NCBI RefSeq assembly: GCF_934643285.1 | Contig: NZ_CAKUBT010000032.1 | Coordinates: forward strand, 1 to 14,004 | Direction: 5' to 3' | Source: an uncultured Ellagibacter sp. | GTDB lineage: Bacteria > Actinomycetota > Coriobacteriia > Coriobacteriales > Eggerthellaceae | DNA length: 14,004 nt | In this document: positions 13,893 to 14,004 of the stretch, piece by piece | Layout of the letters: each line of letters begins with the position of its first letter | Position numbering within the stretch: the stretch's first letter is position 1 | The notes under the pieces: model-generated | Databases searched by the model: none | What the model was told of the DNA's origin: nothing | The model's input: only the letters and a program-made list of their open reading frames with translations | Translations under genes and position numbers: made by a program

Positions 13893-14004
13893 GTGATTGG
13901 TGCATCTTTGAATGCGAATATATTGCGGCGGAATTGGTTCACCATCACATCGCTTGTGTCGAAGGACTTCAAGCTCAAGTACCGCCGAAGCGTCCTGGGC
14001 GTTC
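13893..14004 (+). CDS. Start of an ABC-2 type polysaccharide-export permease
   Basis: The window ends inside this gene; 37 codons are visible from a GTG at 13893, with GGAAAGAG (13881-13888) as ribosome site. The sequence around residues 12-37 (LRRNWFTITSL, then VSKDFKLKYRRSVLGV) matches the N-terminal signature of Wzm/TagG-type permeases, in which a basic KLKYRRSVLGV segment precedes the first membrane helix. Such permeases pair with an ATPase to move lipid-linked polysaccharide or teichoic-acid-like polymers across the membrane. A surface-glycan cluster probably continues to the right. The gene is divergent from the second LuxR regulator across about 236 bases. Confidence 0.75.
   Translation, partial: MIGASLNANILRRNWFTITSLVSKDFKLKYRRSVLGV

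Overview
The window looks like a chromosomal segment from a high-GC Coriobacteriia actinobacterium, most likely an Eggerthellaceae member (Eggerthella, Gordonibacter, Slackia and relatives). This is inference. It rests on two LuxR-type regulators whose DNA-binding domain is fused to a membrane domain of about 12 helices (an architecture strongly expanded in that family), on TAT/lipoprotein export, and on the GC-rich codon use of the core genes. No rRNA, tRNA, CRISPR array, insertion sequence or integrase was seen.

Layout. Positions 1-2042 (+) hold the tail of a membrane protein followed by a CocE/NonD-type acyl hydrolase. Positions 2142-5633 (+) hold a TetR-family regulator, a membrane-anchored LuxR regulator and a Tat-exported lipoprotein esterase of the alpha/beta-hydrolase fold; each has its own likely promoter. 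Positions 5706-7072 (-) hold an AT-richer orphan gene that no family I recognise explains. It is split by a -1 frameshift: the second half has no usable start, and a U UUU UUG slippery heptamer lies in the overlap. Positions 7073-7434 are non-coding, with a structured leader, a terminator and several palindromes. Positions 7435-13656 (-) hold core-type genes: a HerA/YjgR (DUF853) ATPase with a repeat-rich coiled-coil tail, DNA polymerase I (polA, with a degenerate proofreading domain), and upstream of it a second membrane LuxR regulator. A divergent intergenic region with operator-like repeats follows. The last 112 bases (+) start an ABC-2 type polysaccharide-export permease, so a cell-surface glycan locus probably begins at the right edge.

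How the genes work together. The left half alternates secreted or cytosolic hydrolases with transcription regulators, and the natural reading is local control of substrate-hydrolysing enzymes; targets are not shown by the sequence. The right half is housekeeping DNA metabolism plus a regulator that could be co-transcribed with polA.

Most worth a second look: (1) the frameshifted orphan gene; (2) a run of 13 three-residue (X-X-Arg, mostly X-Ala-Arg) units at the end of the second LuxR gene, cut by a TGA exactly where an Arg codon is expected, with the frame open for 42 more codons; (3) a cluster of GTGATTC half-sites at the start of that gene. I do not see a complete, recognisable new defence or mobile system here.
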